A stretch of 64,000 nt of DNA, taken from assembly GCF_000943545.1 (NCBI RefSeq), contig NZ_JTHP01000019.1, forward strand, positions 1 through 64,000, given 5' to 3'. Numbering within the stretch: position 1 is the stretch's first letter; each line of letters opens with the position of its first letter. This document shows positions 7,954 through 17,721 of the stretch, in pieces. Source of the stretch: Paenibacillus terrae (GTDB taxonomy: Bacteria > Bacillota > Bacilli > Paenibacillales > Paenibacillaceae). The position numbers were made by a program, and so were the translations under genes. The notes beneath the pieces are model-generated. The model saw only the letters and a program-made list of their open reading frames with translations. It had not been told where the DNA came from and ran no database searches.

Positions 7954-10410
7954 ATGGAAAACCGTGTGACCGACGGTGACAAGCAGACAACGCTTCATAT
8001 TACGGGGATGTCCTGTGCTGCCTGCGCCAGCCGTATTGAAAAAGGTTTAAATCGAATAGACGGCGTGGCGCAGGCTAATGTGAATCTGGCTTTGGAACAG
8101 GCGTCGATTTCGTATGATCCGAAGCAGGCCGATATTCCGGATTTTCGTGATAAAATTGCTTCGCTTGGCTTTGGAACCGTGAGTGAGGAAGCCAATCTGA
8201 ATGTGACGGGCATGACATGCGCAGCCTGCGCGACCCGGATTGAAAAGGGTCTGAACCGGATGCCGGGTGTGACGGGCGCTACGGTGAATTTGGCGATGGA
8301 AACAGCGCATGTGGAATATGCGGCGGGAAGTATTGCGGTCAGTGATCTGGTGAGCAAGATTGAGCAGCTTGGCTATGGAGCCATCCCGCAGAGTGCCGAG
8401 GATAACATCGCAGACGTGCGCAGCAAGGATTTGAATCGTAAAAAATGGAAGTGGATCGTATCTGCTGTACTGTCACTTCCGCTGTTATGGGCGATGGTCA
8501 CTCATTTTTCATTTACCTCATGGATGTATGTACCGAGCTTGTTTTTAAACCCTTGGTTCCAGTTCGCACTCGCTACGCCAATACAGTTTGTGATCGGTTG
8601 GCAGTTCTACGTAGGAGCATACAAGGCGTTGCGCAACGGCGGCTCCAATATGGATGTACTGGTTGCTCTGGGCACGTCTTCGGCTTATTTTTACAGCTTG
8701 TATCTCACCTTGCGTCCGTCGACCGTGATGGATGGCATGGGCGGTATGGCTGTTATAAAAATGCCTGAACTGTACTATGAGACAAGCGCGGTGCTGATTA
8801 CGCTCATTCTCGTCGGCAAATGGTTCGAGGCAGTAGCCAAGGGCCGTTCGTCCGAGGCGATCAAGAGTCTCATGAGTCTTCAGGCGACAACAGCGCGTGT
8901 GGTACGTGATGGGCAAGAGCATGATATACCGATTGAGCAGGTTCGTGTGAAAGATATCTTTATTGTACGTCCCGGCGAGAAAATTCCTGTCGATGGTGTG
9001 GTCGTGGACGGACGCTCGGCGGTGGATGAATCCATGCTGAGTGGCGAAAGTCTTCCGCTGGAAAAAGAAGCGGGTTCTGTGGTCACAGGAGCTACGCTCA
9101 ATAAAAACGGTGTACTTCGTATCCAGGCCGAGCGTGTCGGTGGCGATACGGCATTGGCCCGTATTATTAAGGTCGTGGAGGATGCGCAGAACTCCAAGGC
9201 TCCTATTCAGCGGATCGCGGATCAAATCTCGGGTATTTTTGTACCCATTGTTGTTGCTGTTGCCGTGGTGACCTTTTTCGTCTGGTTTTTCCTTGTGACA
9301 CCGGCTGATTTTGCAGGTTCACTGGAGAAGATGATTGCAGTTCTCGTCATTGCTTGTCCTTGTGCGCTCGGATTGGCTACGCCAACGTCTATTATGGCGG
9401 GTTCGGGACGTGCCGCAGAGTATGGCATTCTGTTCAAGGGCGGCGAGCATCTGGAAATGACCCGCTCCATCAACGCGGTGGTACTGGATAAGACGGGTAC
9501 GGTTACGAACGGCAAGCCGGTGCTGACGGATGTTATGGTCGGAGAAGGAAGCTTGAGTGAAACGGATTTGCTGCGGTTGTTGGCTGCGGCGGAAAAAAGC
9601 TCGGAGCATCCGCTGGCGGAAGCCATTGTAAGGGGGATTGCGGATCGCGGCATTGAGCTAGTAGAGCCAACGGATTTTGAAAATATTCCGGGCTATGGCG
9701 TGAAGGCTCATGTGGAAGGAAAGCAGGTACTTGCAGGTACACGTCGATTGATGAGCAGGGAAGGCATCGCGATAGCTGACTCTGCCGAGCAGCATATGCA
9801 TGAGCTGGAGAATGCGGGCAAAACAGCAATGCTGATTGCGGTGGACGGTTCCTATGCTGGACTGGTAGCCGTGGCGGATACGATCAAGGAAACGTCACGG
9901 GAGGCGGTTGCCCGTCTGCGGGCGATGAACATTGAGGTTATCATGATTACGGGTGACAATGAACGGACCGCGCGGGCTGTTGCTGCCGAGGCTGGAATTG
10001 ATCGGGTGCTGGCTGAGGTGCTGCCAGAGGGCAAGGCGGAAGAAGTGAAACGGCTTCAGGAGCAGGGCCTGATCGTAGCTATGGTCGGAGATGGCATTAA
10101 TGACGCGCCCGCGCTGGCTACCGCTGATATCGGGATGGCCATGGGCACGGGTACGGATGTGGCGATGGAAGCTGCGGATATCACGCTTATGCGCGGCAAC
10201 CTGAACAGCATTCCCGATGCGATCGAAATGAGCCGCCGTACGATGACGAATATACGGCAAAATCTGTTTTGGGCGTTAGGTTATAACGTGATTGGCATCC
10301 CGATTGCAGCTTTGGGTTTTCTGGCCCCGTGGCTGGCGGGAGCGGCCATGGCATTTAGCTCCGTCTCGGTTGTGCTGAATGCGCTGCGTCTCCAACGGGT
10401 GAAGCTATAA
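7954..10410 (+). CDS. copA: CopA Cu(I)-exporting P1B-type ATPase
   Basis: 818 residues. Two N-terminal metal-binding domains carry CAAC at 21-24 and 89-92. Membrane helices follow, with the Cu-transport CPC motif ([11 protein letters not shown], about 468), the phosphorylation site DKTGT (Asp about 512), the SEHPLAEAI histidine-proline locus and the hinge [10 protein letters not shown] (about 712). All catalytic elements are intact. An upstream in-frame GTG at 7927 lies inside the operator; the ATG at 7954 with AGGAGGAGAG is the real start. Exports cytoplasmic Cu(I), fed by CopZ. Confidence 0.96.
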   Translation: MENRVTDGDKQTTLHITGMSCAACASRIEKGLNRIDGVAQANVNLALEQASISYDPKQADIPDFRDKIASLGFGTVSEEANLNVTGMTCAACATRIEKGLNRMPGVTGATVNLAMETAHVEYAAGSIAVSDLVSKIEQLGYGAIPQSAEDNIADVRSKDLNRKKWKWIVSAVLSLPLLWAMVTHFSFTSWMYVPSLFLNPWFQFALATPIQFVIGWQFYVGAYKALRNGGSNMDVLVALGTSSAYFYSLYLTLRPSTVMDGMGGMAVIKMPELYYETSAVLITLILVGKWFEAVAKGRSSEAIKSLMSLQATTARVVRDGQEHDIPIEQVRVKDIFIVRPGEKIPVDGVVVDGRSAVDESMLSGESLPLEKEAGSVVTGATLNKNGVLRIQAERVGGDTALARIIKVVEDAQNSKAPIQRIADQISGIFVPIVVAVAVVTFFVWFFLVTPADFAGSLEKMIAVLVIACPCALGLATPTSIMAGSGRAAEYGILFKGGEHLEMTRSINAVVLDKTGTVTNGKPVLTDVMVGEGSLSETDLLRLLAAAEKSSEHPLAEAIVRGIADRGIELVEPTDFENIPGYGVKAHVEGKQVLAGTRRLMSREGIAIADSAEQHMHELENAGKTAMLIAVDGSYAGLVAVADTIKETSREAVARLRAMNIEVIMITGDNERTARAVAAEAGIDRVLAEVLPEGKAEEVKRLQEQGLIVAMVGDGINDAPALATADIGMAMGTGTDVAMEAADITLMRGNLNSIPDAIEMSRRTMTNIRQNLFWALGYNVIGIPIAALGFLAPWLAGAAMAFSSVSVVLNALRLQRVKL

Positions 10411-10426
10411 TCTGTGCAAAAATAGC

Positions 10427-10477
10427 AACGGCAATGACATTTACGTCCTGGACGTTTGTGCCATTGCCGTTTTTTAA
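10427..10477. terminator. Bidirectional terminator between copA and the histidine kinase
   Basis: Long stem with ACGGCAATG at one end and CATTGCCGT at the other, plus an inner ACGTCC / GGACGT pair, followed by six T on the plus strand. The opposing gene ends 20 bases further on, so it probably serves both. Confidence 0.85.
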
Positions 10478-10496
10478 TCTTCCGTCCTGTCTCTTT

Positions 10497-11756
10497 TTAG
10501 TCTGCTTGCTGTTTTTTTCGGGGAAAAAATAACTCCACCTGAGTTCCTTTATTTGTTTCTGAATGGATTCGGATGCTTCCGCCATGTACCTCTACAATCC
10601 ACTGAGCGATGGATAGTCCAAGTCCTGTTCCCCCCTCAGTACGGGATCTGACCTTGTCACCGCGATAAAATCGGTCAAAGACATAAGGCAATTCATCTTC
10701 TGCGATTCCGGAGCCGTTATCTGATACGCTGATATACACAGAATTTCCTTGATAACGTCCAATTACTTTTATCTGCCCGGTGGATGGGGTATATTTCAAA
10801 GCATTATCCAGCAGGATGGTGAAAAGCTGGTGTATTCTCCCGTCATCTCCCCATAGGAGCAGAGGCTCCTGTAATTCCGTAAGGATATTGACCCCTTTGG
10901 TATCTGCCAATAGTTTGAATTGCTCTGCTAACTCCCGTAATAATGAATCCAGTGTGATGAACGAGGGTTCAATCTGTAGCTGATTGGAATCGGATCGGGC
11001 CAGTGTCAGCAGATCCTCCAGCAGCCTGCCCATCCACTTGCTTTCTTTTAAAATTACAGCGATATGAGGGCTTTCCTGTTCTATAGAGTGTGTGGGATGC
11101 CTCAGGAGCATCTCTGTTTGGGCATGGATGATTGCCGTCGGTGTTCGCATCTCATGTGAGGCATCTGCAACAAAGCGTTGCTGCTTTTCCCAGGAGTTTC
11201 GTATAGGCACAAGCGCATGTCCCGCCAGAAATATACCCGCAAAAACAAAAATAATCCCTCCGATGACAATTCCCGCAGTAATATCCCACATCAAGGAATG
11301 GAGCGTCCGCTGCACATCCTGCAAGCTCTTGACGAGGCAAACTATGATCTGCGTGTTGGAATGCTTGGGCATATACACAAATTGAAGGGCCCGATAACTG
11401 CGATCACCGATGCTCACCGTCCGAATGGTCTGTGTGTTTGATTGATCTTTGAACAGACTAGCCATCTCCAGGGGAAATGACTGCTGGGGCGTTTGCCCAA
11501 GGAACTCGTTTTGATCAGACCAGAACAGGTATGTTATCTTCTCATCATGTTCGGGGTCCAAATCATTGGATTGGAGTAGTTCCGATGGAATGCGAGAGGC
11601 TTGAGCACGCTTTTGGGCCTGTACCATGATTTCATCCGTATCGTGATATAGCTGGTATTGCATATGAACGTACAGCCAGATGCCCAATATGGAAAAAACG
11701 AGAAGAAAAACAATAGTATTCAGGATGACCAGCCGTCTGCGAATGTTAGTGAACAT
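10497..11756 (-). CDS. Sensor histidine kinase of the flavin-module two-component system
   Basis: 419 residues from the chosen ATG. Two membrane helices (about 10-30 and 160-185) flank an extracellular domain of about 130 residues. Phosphoacceptor helix ASHEMRTPTAIIHAQ, N box DNALKYTP and G boxes SDNGSGIAEDE and GTGLGLSIAQWIV are present. It overlaps the end of the response regulator gene by 11 bases; the ATG at 11756 follows CGGGTG, and an in-frame GTG nine bases earlier is an alternative. The unit is divergent from the FMN-binding/ApbE/RnfD-like genes, which it may control (inference). Confidence 0.88.
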   Translation of the reverse strand: MFTNIRRRLVILNTIVFLLVFSILGIWLYVHMQYQLYHDTDEIMVQAQKRAQASRIPSELLQSNDLDPEHDEKITYLFWSDQNEFLGQTPQQSFPLEMASLFKDQSNTQTIRTVSIGDRSYRALQFVYMPKHSNTQIIVCLVKSLQDVQRTLHSLMWDITAGIVIGGIIFVFAGIFLAGHALVPIRNSWEKQQRFVADASHEMRTPTAIIHAQTEMLLRHPTHSIEQESPHIAVILKESKWMGRLLEDLLTLARSDSNQLQIEPSFITLDSLLRELAEQFKLLADTKGVNILTELQEPLLLWGDDGRIHQLFTILLDNALKYTPSTGQIKVIGRYQGNSVYISVSDNGSGIAEDELPYVFDRFYRGDKVRSRTEGGTGLGLSIAQWIVEVHGGSIRIHSETNKGTQVELFFPRKKQQAD

Positions 11757-12432
11757 GAGGGTCACCCGTTAACATATAACCGATTCCACGTACGGTTCGG
11801 AGAAGATTGTCTGCGTTACGGGCTGCGAGCTTTTTACGCAAAAGGTGCATATATACGTCGACTGCGGTCGTGGCCGCCCCCGAATCAAACCCCCAAACCC
11901 GGTCGAATATCTGCTCACGGGTTAATATTTGCTCTTTATTACATAGAAAATACTCCAGTAATTTATATTCTGTCGCCGTTAAGTTCAAGCCCTGTTCTCC
12001 GCTAAATGCGTCTCTCGCTGCAGGGACTAATCGGATAGGTCCATAGATCAATTCGCCTTCCTGTCCTATGGTGCCCTTTCTCCTCAAAACAGCTCTTGTT
12101 CGTGCCAATAATTCCGATACGGCGAACGGTTTCGTGATGTAGTCATCTGCTCCGATATCCAGTCCAGCGACACGATCCTCTACTGCATCTTTAGCTGTCA
12201 AAAGAATGATTGGGACGAGCATAGCGTGTGCCCTTAGCTTTTTGACGATTTCAACACCGCTCATTCCAGGCAACATGATATCGAGAATAATCAAATCATA
12301 AATATTCTGTTGGGCCAAATAATACCCTTCGTCGCCAGTTTCTGCGCCATCTGTCAGGAAAGATTCACTTTCAAAGAGGTCACGGACAATCTTGAGAAGA
12401 GAAGGATCATCTTCTACGACAAGCACTCGCAC
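11746..12432 (-). CDS. OmpR/PhoB-type response regulator
   Basis: 228 residues from the GTG at 12432, spaced eight bases after AAAGGTGG; a GTG at 12444 touches that ribosome site and is less likely. The receiver domain has the acidic pocket VVEDD, phosphoacceptor Asp in LIILDIMLPG and Lys in DYITKPF. The winged-helix domain is C-terminal (about 130-225, TATEYKLLEYF). Shares an intergenic region of about 125 bases with the divergent FMN-binding gene. Confidence 0.9.
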   Translation of the reverse strand: MRVLVVEDDPSLLKIVRDLFESESFLTDGAETGDEGYYLAQQNIYDLIILDIMLPGMSGVEIVKKLRAHAMLVPIILLTAKDAVEDRVAGLDIGADDYITKPFAVSELLARTRAVLRRKGTIGQEGELIYGPIRLVPAARDAFSGEQGLNLTATEYKLLEYFLCNKEQILTREQIFDRVWGFDSGAATTAVDVYMHLLRKKLAARNADNLLRTVRGIGYMLTGDPHVH

Positions 12433-12558
12433 ACGCTGTTCCACCTTTCAGCGATCGAACTCATTTTGTTTGTTTTTTAAGAAAATTTAAATATTCCACT
12501 ACTATACTAGCATTATCAGCAGAGGCGTATAAGGATAATCATATATGGAGGGATTTTC

Positions 12559-13041
12559 ATGGCACAGATGAATAAAAAATGGGTCGTTTTATGCTCAACA
12601 GCGATTACAGCAGTGTACGCAGCCGGATGTTTTACGACGGAAACCGAGGCAGCCATGCCGTCATTGCCGCATCACACGCAAGCCAGTATTCAAACAAATG
12701 ATATATCAAAAAACAATAATCCTTCAAATGTAAAGTCAACCTATACGAATAAACATAATATTCCACCCAAAAGTTTATATAAAGATGGTACCTATACGGG
12801 GATGGGCAATAATCGGCGTGGTTCCATTGAAGTCAGGGTAACGATCAAGAATGATAAAATAACGGACGTTGAAGTTAGCCATTTTGCCATGCATTATTCG
12901 GAAAGTGATATAGCAGGGCTCCCTTCGGAGGTTGTGCAAAACCAGAGTGCACAAGTGATGAATGTATCCGGTGCAACGTATAGCACCCGGGCATTTCAGG
13001 ACGCTGTACAAAATGCGCTCTCCAGCGCACAAAACGTGTAG
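12559..13041 (+). CDS. Extracytoplasmic FMN-binding domain protein (flavinylation substrate)
   Basis: 160 residues. The N-terminal hydrophobic segment (7-25) ends AAGC, a lipobox-like sequence, though ordinary signal cleavage or a simple anchor is possible. After a low-complexity linker, the FMN-binding domain (PF04205) runs from about 78 to 158. The motif SGATYST places Thr140 as the residue to which ApbE would attach FMN. The next gene encodes ApbE two bases after this stop, which strongly supports covalent flavinylation. The protein would shuttle electrons on the outer face of the membrane. GGAGGG precedes the ATG. Confidence 0.88.
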   Translation: MAQMNKKWVVLCSTAITAVYAAGCFTTETEAAMPSLPHHTQASIQTNDISKNNNPSNVKSTYTNKHNIPPKSLYKDGTYTGMGNNRRGSIEVRVTIKNDKITDVEVSHFAMHYSESDIAGLPSEVVQNQSAQVMNVSGATYSTRAFQDAVQNALSSAQNV

Positions 13042-13043
13042 CT

Positions 13044-13931
13044 ATGAAAAGAACTAAATTATATATGGATACTGCCGTAAGCATACAGATTGTTACAGGA
13101 AAATCCACATCCGAAGAAGCGGTAACACAGAAAATGAATCAGGCATTTGAGGCTTTTCAAAAAGTAGAGCAAGCTTGCAGTCGTTTTAGCCCTGACAGTG
13201 AATTGATGAGCGCCTGCCAACAGGTAGGAGTACCTGTAACCGTGAGCCCGTTTTTGTTTGAACCCCTCAAATTTGCTTTGGAAATAGCCAAATGGACGGA
13301 TGGGGTATTTGATCCTACGGTAGGAAAAATAATGGAATATCATGGATTTAATCGACATTATTTAACCGGGCAATCCATTGAAAGTCCTTCTGCCGCTACG
13401 GTAACTTATCGGGATATCGTTTTAAATGAACAAGATCGTACATTGTGTTTGCGGAAGCCATTGGTGATTGATTTAGGAGCTGTAGCCAAAGGATTTGCCA
13501 TTGACTTGGCAGCTCATGAGTTAAAAGAATTTGAAGGATTTGTCGTGAATGCGGGCGGCGATCTGTTTGCAGGAGGGGTGAACGATGGTGGAGAGGCATG
13601 GGAAATAGGTATTCAGCATCCTGAACGCAAAGAGGAAATGGTATCGACGGTTCTGCTTTCCAATGAGGCTATCTGTACTTCGGGAGGTTACGAGCGCAAG
13701 AGTGTGGCATCGGCTGATGTACATCATTTGATTGATCCTAAAACCAAGCGCTCGCCCAAGGAATGGGTTAGTTCCAGCGTGATTGCCCCCTTCGCTATGA
13801 TGGCGGATGCTTTTTCTACGGCATCATTTCTGTTGGGTGCAGCAGAGGGGCAACGGCTCATGGAACAAGCGGGTTTACAAGGCATCCTCATTACATCTGA
13901 TTTACAATTGGTTCGAGTAGGAGGGATATAA
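13044..13931 (+). CDS. apbE: ApbE FAD:protein FMN transferase
   Basis: 295 residues. ApbE marks include MDTAVSI at the start, DLGAVAKGFAID, NAGGDLFAGG and the late SSVIAPFAMMADAFSTA. It transfers FMN from FAD to Thr/Ser of target proteins outside the membrane. No clear signal peptide or lipobox is seen, unlike many ApbE proteins, so its location is uncertain. Two bases after the FMN-binding gene and directly abutting the next start, so translation of all three is probably coupled. Confidence 0.9.
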   Translation: MKRTKLYMDTAVSIQIVTGKSTSEEAVTQKMNQAFEAFQKVEQACSRFSPDSELMSACQQVGVPVTVSPFLFEPLKFALEIAKWTDGVFDPTVGKIMEYHGFNRHYLTGQSIESPSAATVTYRDIVLNEQDRTLCLRKPLVIDLGAVAKGFAIDLAAHELKEFEGFVVNAGGDLFAGGVNDGGEAWEIGIQHPERKEEMVSTVLLSNEAICTSGGYERKSVASADVHHLIDPKTKRSPKEWVSSSVIAPFAMMADAFSTASFLLGAAEGQRLMEQAGLQGILITSDLQLVRVGGI

Positions 13932-14759
13932 ATGACGATAAAACAATGGAGTAAATCACCAAAAGGCTATGTTGCAATGGTTATCACGGCTTATCTTCTT
14001 ATAGCCTCTATCGCAGAGCATGACATGGCAGGCATTATCAATGGAATCGTGGCCGTCGGTGCTGCTGTAGCTGTTGACATTATTTGTGGCTTGATGAGAC
14101 AAAGGAAGCGAATGCTGCCGGATGGTGCATTGATCACCGGGCTACTTATCGCCCTGGTGTTAAGCACTATGACCTCTTGGCCTGTTGTTGCGGCTACTTC
14201 AGCGATTGCCATAGTATCCAAGCACCTGTTGGTCTATAGGAAGAAGCCGATTTTTAATCCGGCGGCTTTTGGACTGCTGCTATCTATTCTCATATTTGGA
14301 TCAGGGCAGAGCTGGTGGGGGGCATTCGGGGATTTACCCACATGGATGATTGCCTTCCTGCTCATTGGTGGATATGTAATAACGGATCGGGTCAATAAAT
14401 ATCCGCAGGTGTTTTCATTTTTCGGGACATTTTTTGTATTATTGTTCCTTATAGGTCGCTTTCATCTGGGAGATGCTTCGGATGCACTTCGTCCTCCATT
14501 CATCAATGCTGCTCTTTTCTTTGGCTTTTTTATGCTCACTGATTTGCCCACGACTCCTGCCAAGGTGAAGGATCAAATCGTTTTTGGAATTCTTGTGGCG
14601 TTTGTAGGAGCGGCTGTGTATGACCTTTTTGGAGGATTAATGTACTTGTTTATAGGGCTGCTATTGGCAAACCTGTATCATGTACTCAAATCACGTTTGA
14701 GTGCAAGAGTGACCAACAGGCCTGTTTCGAATATGCAACCAGTCTCCAAGCGAGGTTAA
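13932..14759 (+). CDS. RnfD/NqrB-like membrane subunit
   Basis: 275 residues with about eight to nine hydrophobic helices. RnfD/NqrB-like features are DGALITGLLIALVLS, KKPIFNPAAFGL and LTDLPTTP. In Rnf and Nqr complexes this subunit carries flavin and takes part in electron transfer across or to the membrane. None of the other Rnf/Nqr subunits is beside it, so this is a reduced module that may pass electrons from a membrane donor to the flavinylated protein. The ATG immediately follows the apbE stop; a terminator follows. Confidence 0.82.
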   Translation: MTIKQWSKSPKGYVAMVITAYLLIASIAEHDMAGIINGIVAVGAAVAVDIICGLMRQRKRMLPDGALITGLLIALVLSTMTSWPVVAATSAIAIVSKHLLVYRKKPIFNPAAFGLLLSILIFGSGQSWWGAFGDLPTWMIAFLLIGGYVITDRVNKYPQVFSFFGTFFVLLFLIGRFHLGDASDALRPPFINAALFFGFFMLTDLPTTPAKVKDQIVFGILVAFVGAAVYDLFGGLMYLFIGLLLANLYHVLKSRLSARVTNRPVSNMQPVSKRG

Positions 14760-14772
14760 ACGGTTTAAAATA

Positions 14773-14815
14773 AGCAAGTACGTACGGGATTGACTTCCAG
14801 CGTGCTTGCTTTTTG
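14773..14815 (+). terminator. Terminator of the flavin-module operon
   Basis: AGCAAGTACG pairs with CGTGCTTGCT, followed by T-rich sequence, 14 bases after the RnfD-like stop. Confidence 0.85.
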
Positions 14816-14956
14816 CCGTGGAGTGAGGTTGCTTATCATTCCCGAAAGTTTCATAATACTTGTAGTAGTGCCATGCAAACATGCAGAAACCTCTTCGTAT
14901 ACGCACAGTTTGACACAGATAAAAAGCTTATATTATGGATTAGGAGTGAAGCAGTC

Positions 14957-15700
14957 ATGAATGATACGATTTCCTTGTTGATGAATCATCGGTCTGTACG
15001 AAGATTCAAGTCAGACGCCGTTACCGACGAGCAACTCGCAGCTATTGTGGCAGCAGGCCAGATGGCTTCCTCGTCCAGCAATGTACAGGCTTATACCGTC
15101 ATTGCCGTTACAGAGCCTTCTTTGAAAACAAAGCTGGCTGGGTTGGCTGGTGGTCAGGCTTACGTTGAGCAATGCCCGGCGTTCCTCGTGTGGTGTGCAG
15201 ATTTGTACCGCTTGAAGCAGGTCACAGTTCACCATCAGCCGGGCCAGCCCTCCTATGAAGGTTCCGTCGAAAATTATACGGTTGCGACCATTGATGCCGC
15301 GTTAGCCGCACAGAATGCAGCGGTAGCCGCCGAATCACTCGGTTTGGGCATTGTCTACATCGGAGGCATCCGTACGAAAATAGCCGAGGTATCCGAGCTG
15401 TTGAGGTTGCCTGAATTGGTATATCCGGTGTTCGGCATGTGTATTGGTGTACCGGATCAGGAAGGGAGCTTACGTCCACGTCTTCCGCTGTCCGGTGTTT
15501 TGCACATGAACGGCTACGACAAAAATCAGACGATGAAAGCTGTGGATCTGTATGATCACACATCGGCTGAATATTTGAAGGAACGCACAGGTGGCCAGCG
15601 GTCTACCCCATGGTCAGAGCAAATGGCAGCGAGACTGACCGAGCCTGCACGTTTGCAGATGAAGTCTTTTTTGGAGCAAAAGGGATTTTTGAAGCAATAA
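14957..15700 (+). CDS. NfsA/NfrA-type NADPH-dependent FMN oxidoreductase
   Basis: 247 residues from the ATG at 14957, supported by TAGGAGTG nine bases upstream; the open frame extends further upstream without a better start. Nitroreductase-fold signatures are HRSVRRFK (FMN phosphate contacts), ASSSSNVQAY and ESLGLGIVYIGGIR. The length and the C-terminal extension with YDHTSAEYLKERT fit the NfsA group, which reduces nitro compounds, quinones or FMN with NADPH. Stands alone between two terminators. Confidence 0.88.
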   Translation: MNDTISLLMNHRSVRRFKSDAVTDEQLAAIVAAGQMASSSSNVQAYTVIAVTEPSLKTKLAGLAGGQAYVEQCPAFLVWCADLYRLKQVTVHHQPGQPSYEGSVENYTVATIDAALAAQNAAVAAESLGLGIVYIGGIRTKIAEVSELLRLPELVYPVFGMCIGVPDQEGSLRPRLPLSGVLHMNGYDKNQTMKAVDLYDHTSAEYLKERTGGQRSTPWSEQMAARLTEPARLQMKSFLEQKGFLKQ

Positions 15701-15772
15701 AGGTCGGACAGGCGATAAAAATAACGCAGCAACATATAAATGGCATGAAGCCATAGGTATGTTTGAAAAATA

Positions 15773-15830
15773 CAAAGAACCTCCTTTTTGCGCATGATGA
15801 AGTCCGCGTAATAGGAGGTTCTTTGCTTTT
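15773..15830. terminator. Bidirectional terminator
   Basis: Perfect 13-base arms CAAAGAACCTCCT / AGGAGGTTCTTTG, with T-rich sequence on the plus side. Lies between the nitroreductase and the convergent TatD gene. Confidence 0.8.
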
Positions 15831-15877
15831 GTTGTAAGCTGGCTTGTATATCTTTTCAGGGAATAACTGATATGACT

Positions 15878-16732
15878 TTATAAATTAGACAGTGCGTAAA
15901 AGCGTCTCGTATTGTCATAAAATAATTGCCGAACGACAGTTTCATTTTGACCTGTCAGCTTGCTATATGCCCGAATGACTTCGGCGGTCATGCATGGATG
16001 GGTCTGTTGTTCGGAAAAAGGCCCTTCAAAGGGCCAAGGGCCGTCCGTTTCCGCCATCACCTGACCGAGAGGATACTGTGTTGCCAAACTTCGGATTTCA
16101 TCCTCATACAAGAGATCCGGTGTGAAGGAGACATAATAGCCGTTACGGGCCATGCGTTCGGTCGTGGCGGCAGAGCCTTTAAACCAATGGAAATGCGCCT
16201 GCGTGACGCCGTGGCGTTCCAGTAAATCGCAGGCAATATCCGCGTCCTCATAGACGGCATGCAGCACAATCGGTTTGTTATGTTTTCCCGCAAACCGGAC
16301 AAAACGCTCCAGCAGTTCTATGTAAGGAGCAAGGTCAAAGGAAACGCCTCTCTCCAAGGCTTCCAGCCGATTATAATAGGGCAAGCCAACCTCACCTACG
16401 GCGACCATATGCTCTGCATGCTTGTCCATCCAGTCGAACAACAGATCAAGCTCAGCTTGCGGTGGAAGAGGCTGTTCGGGATGAAAGCCAAAGGCGGGTC
16501 GTACCAGCCCGGGAAAACGCTCAGACAAGCACAAATTGGCCCGGCTGGAGGCGAGATGCATGGACACGGCTATGACGGCTTCGACGCTGCTATCTGCAAG
16601 CGAAGCGAGCAATAGCTCTTGCTGCTCAGACGGATAGCTATCCACATGAATGTGCGCGTCGATTAGAGGCGCGGGTGCTGTCGTTGTCGTTGGTGCTGTC
16701 GTGTTCAGTTTCTTATTCTTCGAGTCATTCAT
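15878..16732 (-). CDS. TatD-like metal-dependent hydrolase in the thiamine operon
   Basis: 284 residues. Amidohydrolase/TatD signatures: metal ligands in DAHIHVDSY, Glu in VGEVGLP, HAVYED and late ETDGPWPF. A Thr/Ala/Pro-rich N-terminal stretch of about 22 residues precedes the domain. The start overlaps the ATPase stop by four bases (ATGA), so it is translationally coupled into a TPP-riboswitch operon. Canonical TatD proteins are nucleases; here it could instead process an imported thiamine precursor, for example deformylating a pyrimidine as YlmB does in B. subtilis. That role is inference from context. Confidence 0.85.
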   Translation of the reverse strand: MNDSKNKKLNTTAPTTTTAPAPLIDAHIHVDSYPSEQQELLLASLADSSVEAVIAVSMHLASSRANLCLSERFPGLVRPAFGFHPEQPLPPQAELDLLFDWMDKHAEHMVAVGEVGLPYYNRLEALERGVSFDLAPYIELLERFVRFAGKHNKPIVLHAVYEDADIACDLLERHGVTQAHFHWFKGSAATTERMARNGYYVSFTPDLLYEDEIRSLATQYPLGQVMAETDGPWPFEGPFSEQQTHPCMTAEVIRAYSKLTGQNETVVRQLFYDNTRRFYALSNL

Positions 16733-17676
16733 AACGGCTTCGCCCCAATACCTGAGGTATCCTCACGGACGCTTCCAGTGATGTCCGTGTCGCCATCCAG
16801 TCTGTGCTTTTCCTCGCGCATCCAGCCTGTCATTTTTCGCTTCCATTCGATAAAGCGCGGGTCGAGGGTGATTTCTTCCCTGCGAGGGCGAGGGAAAGGA
16901 ACGTCTACGACGTGTATTACTGAAGCAGGTCGTGCCGACAGTACATAGATACGGTCGGAGAGCAGCAACGCTTCCTCAATGCTGTGGGTAATGAACAGCA
17001 CGGAGCGGCGGTTCTTCTCCCACATCCGCAGGAGCCATTGTTGCATGTCTCCGCGCGTCAGCGCATCCAGTGCGCTGAACGGCTCATCCAGCAGCATCAG
17101 CTCTTGCGGACTGAGTAGCGCGCGCAGGAAAGCCGCCCGCTGCTGCATGCCGCCAGAGAGTGTATGCGGATACGCCTTAGCGAATGGGCCAAGCCCGACC
17201 TGCTCCAGCCATTGCAGGGCTTCCTCACGGCGTTCGCGTTCGCTGGTGTGCCGGGGCTGCGCTGCTGTATCTTTCCGCGGCGCATTTTCCTGCCCGAGCA
17301 GCACGTTGTCCAGCGTGGTACGCCACGGGAAAAGCGCGGGCTGTTGAGGCATATAGCTGATATGCCCGCGTTCCCCAGTCACGTCCTGTCCGTTCATACG
17401 GATGTGCCCCAGCTGCGGCTTGAGCAGCCCACCGATGATGTGAAACAGCGTGCTTTTGCCGCTGCCGGACGGACCGATCAAGGAGACGAATTCCCCAGGT
17501 CGGACGCTCAAGGATACATCCTGCAATACAGGCAGCGAGCTTCGCTTTTCCCGGAAGGCCAGGCTAATGCCGTCCAGTTCCAAGGCTGGAGGAGTGGAAG
17601 AATGCTCCAGCGGTTCCACGGCTCGTTGTCCATCAGCCATATTTTGCGGTGATAAGTCAGTAGGATGCAGACTCAT
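16729..17676 (-). CDS. ABC transporter ATPase, thiamine-precursor uptake (ThiZ-like)
   Basis: 315 residues from the ATG at 17676, spaced about 10 bases from AAAGGA. Walker A GPSGSGKST, Q loop MPQQPALFPWR, signature LSGGMQQR, Walker B LMLLDEPF and the H loop THS are intact. It belongs to the SsuB/TauB/ThiZ group. The genes before and after and the TPP riboswitch indicate import of thiamine or its pyrimidine precursor. The C-terminal 30 or so residues are an acidic/basic tail without a recognised domain. Confidence 0.88.
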   Translation of the reverse strand: MSLHPTDLSPQNMADGQRAVEPLEHSSTPPALELDGISLAFREKRSSLPVLQDVSLSVRPGEFVSLIGPSGSGKSTLFHIIGGLLKPQLGHIRMNGQDVTGERGHISYMPQQPALFPWRTTLDNVLLGQENAPRKDTAAQPRHTSERERREEALQWLEQVGLGPFAKAYPHTLSGGMQQRAAFLRALLSPQELMLLDEPFSALDALTRGDMQQWLLRMWEKNRRSVLFITHSIEEALLLSDRIYVLSARPASVIHVVDVPFPRPRREEITLDPRFIEWKRKMTGWMREEKHRLDGDTDITGSVREDTSGIGAKPL

Positions 17677-17721
17677 ACGCGCCACGTCCTTTCTTTGGTA
17701 TCCTTCGGTTCCATTTGGAAG

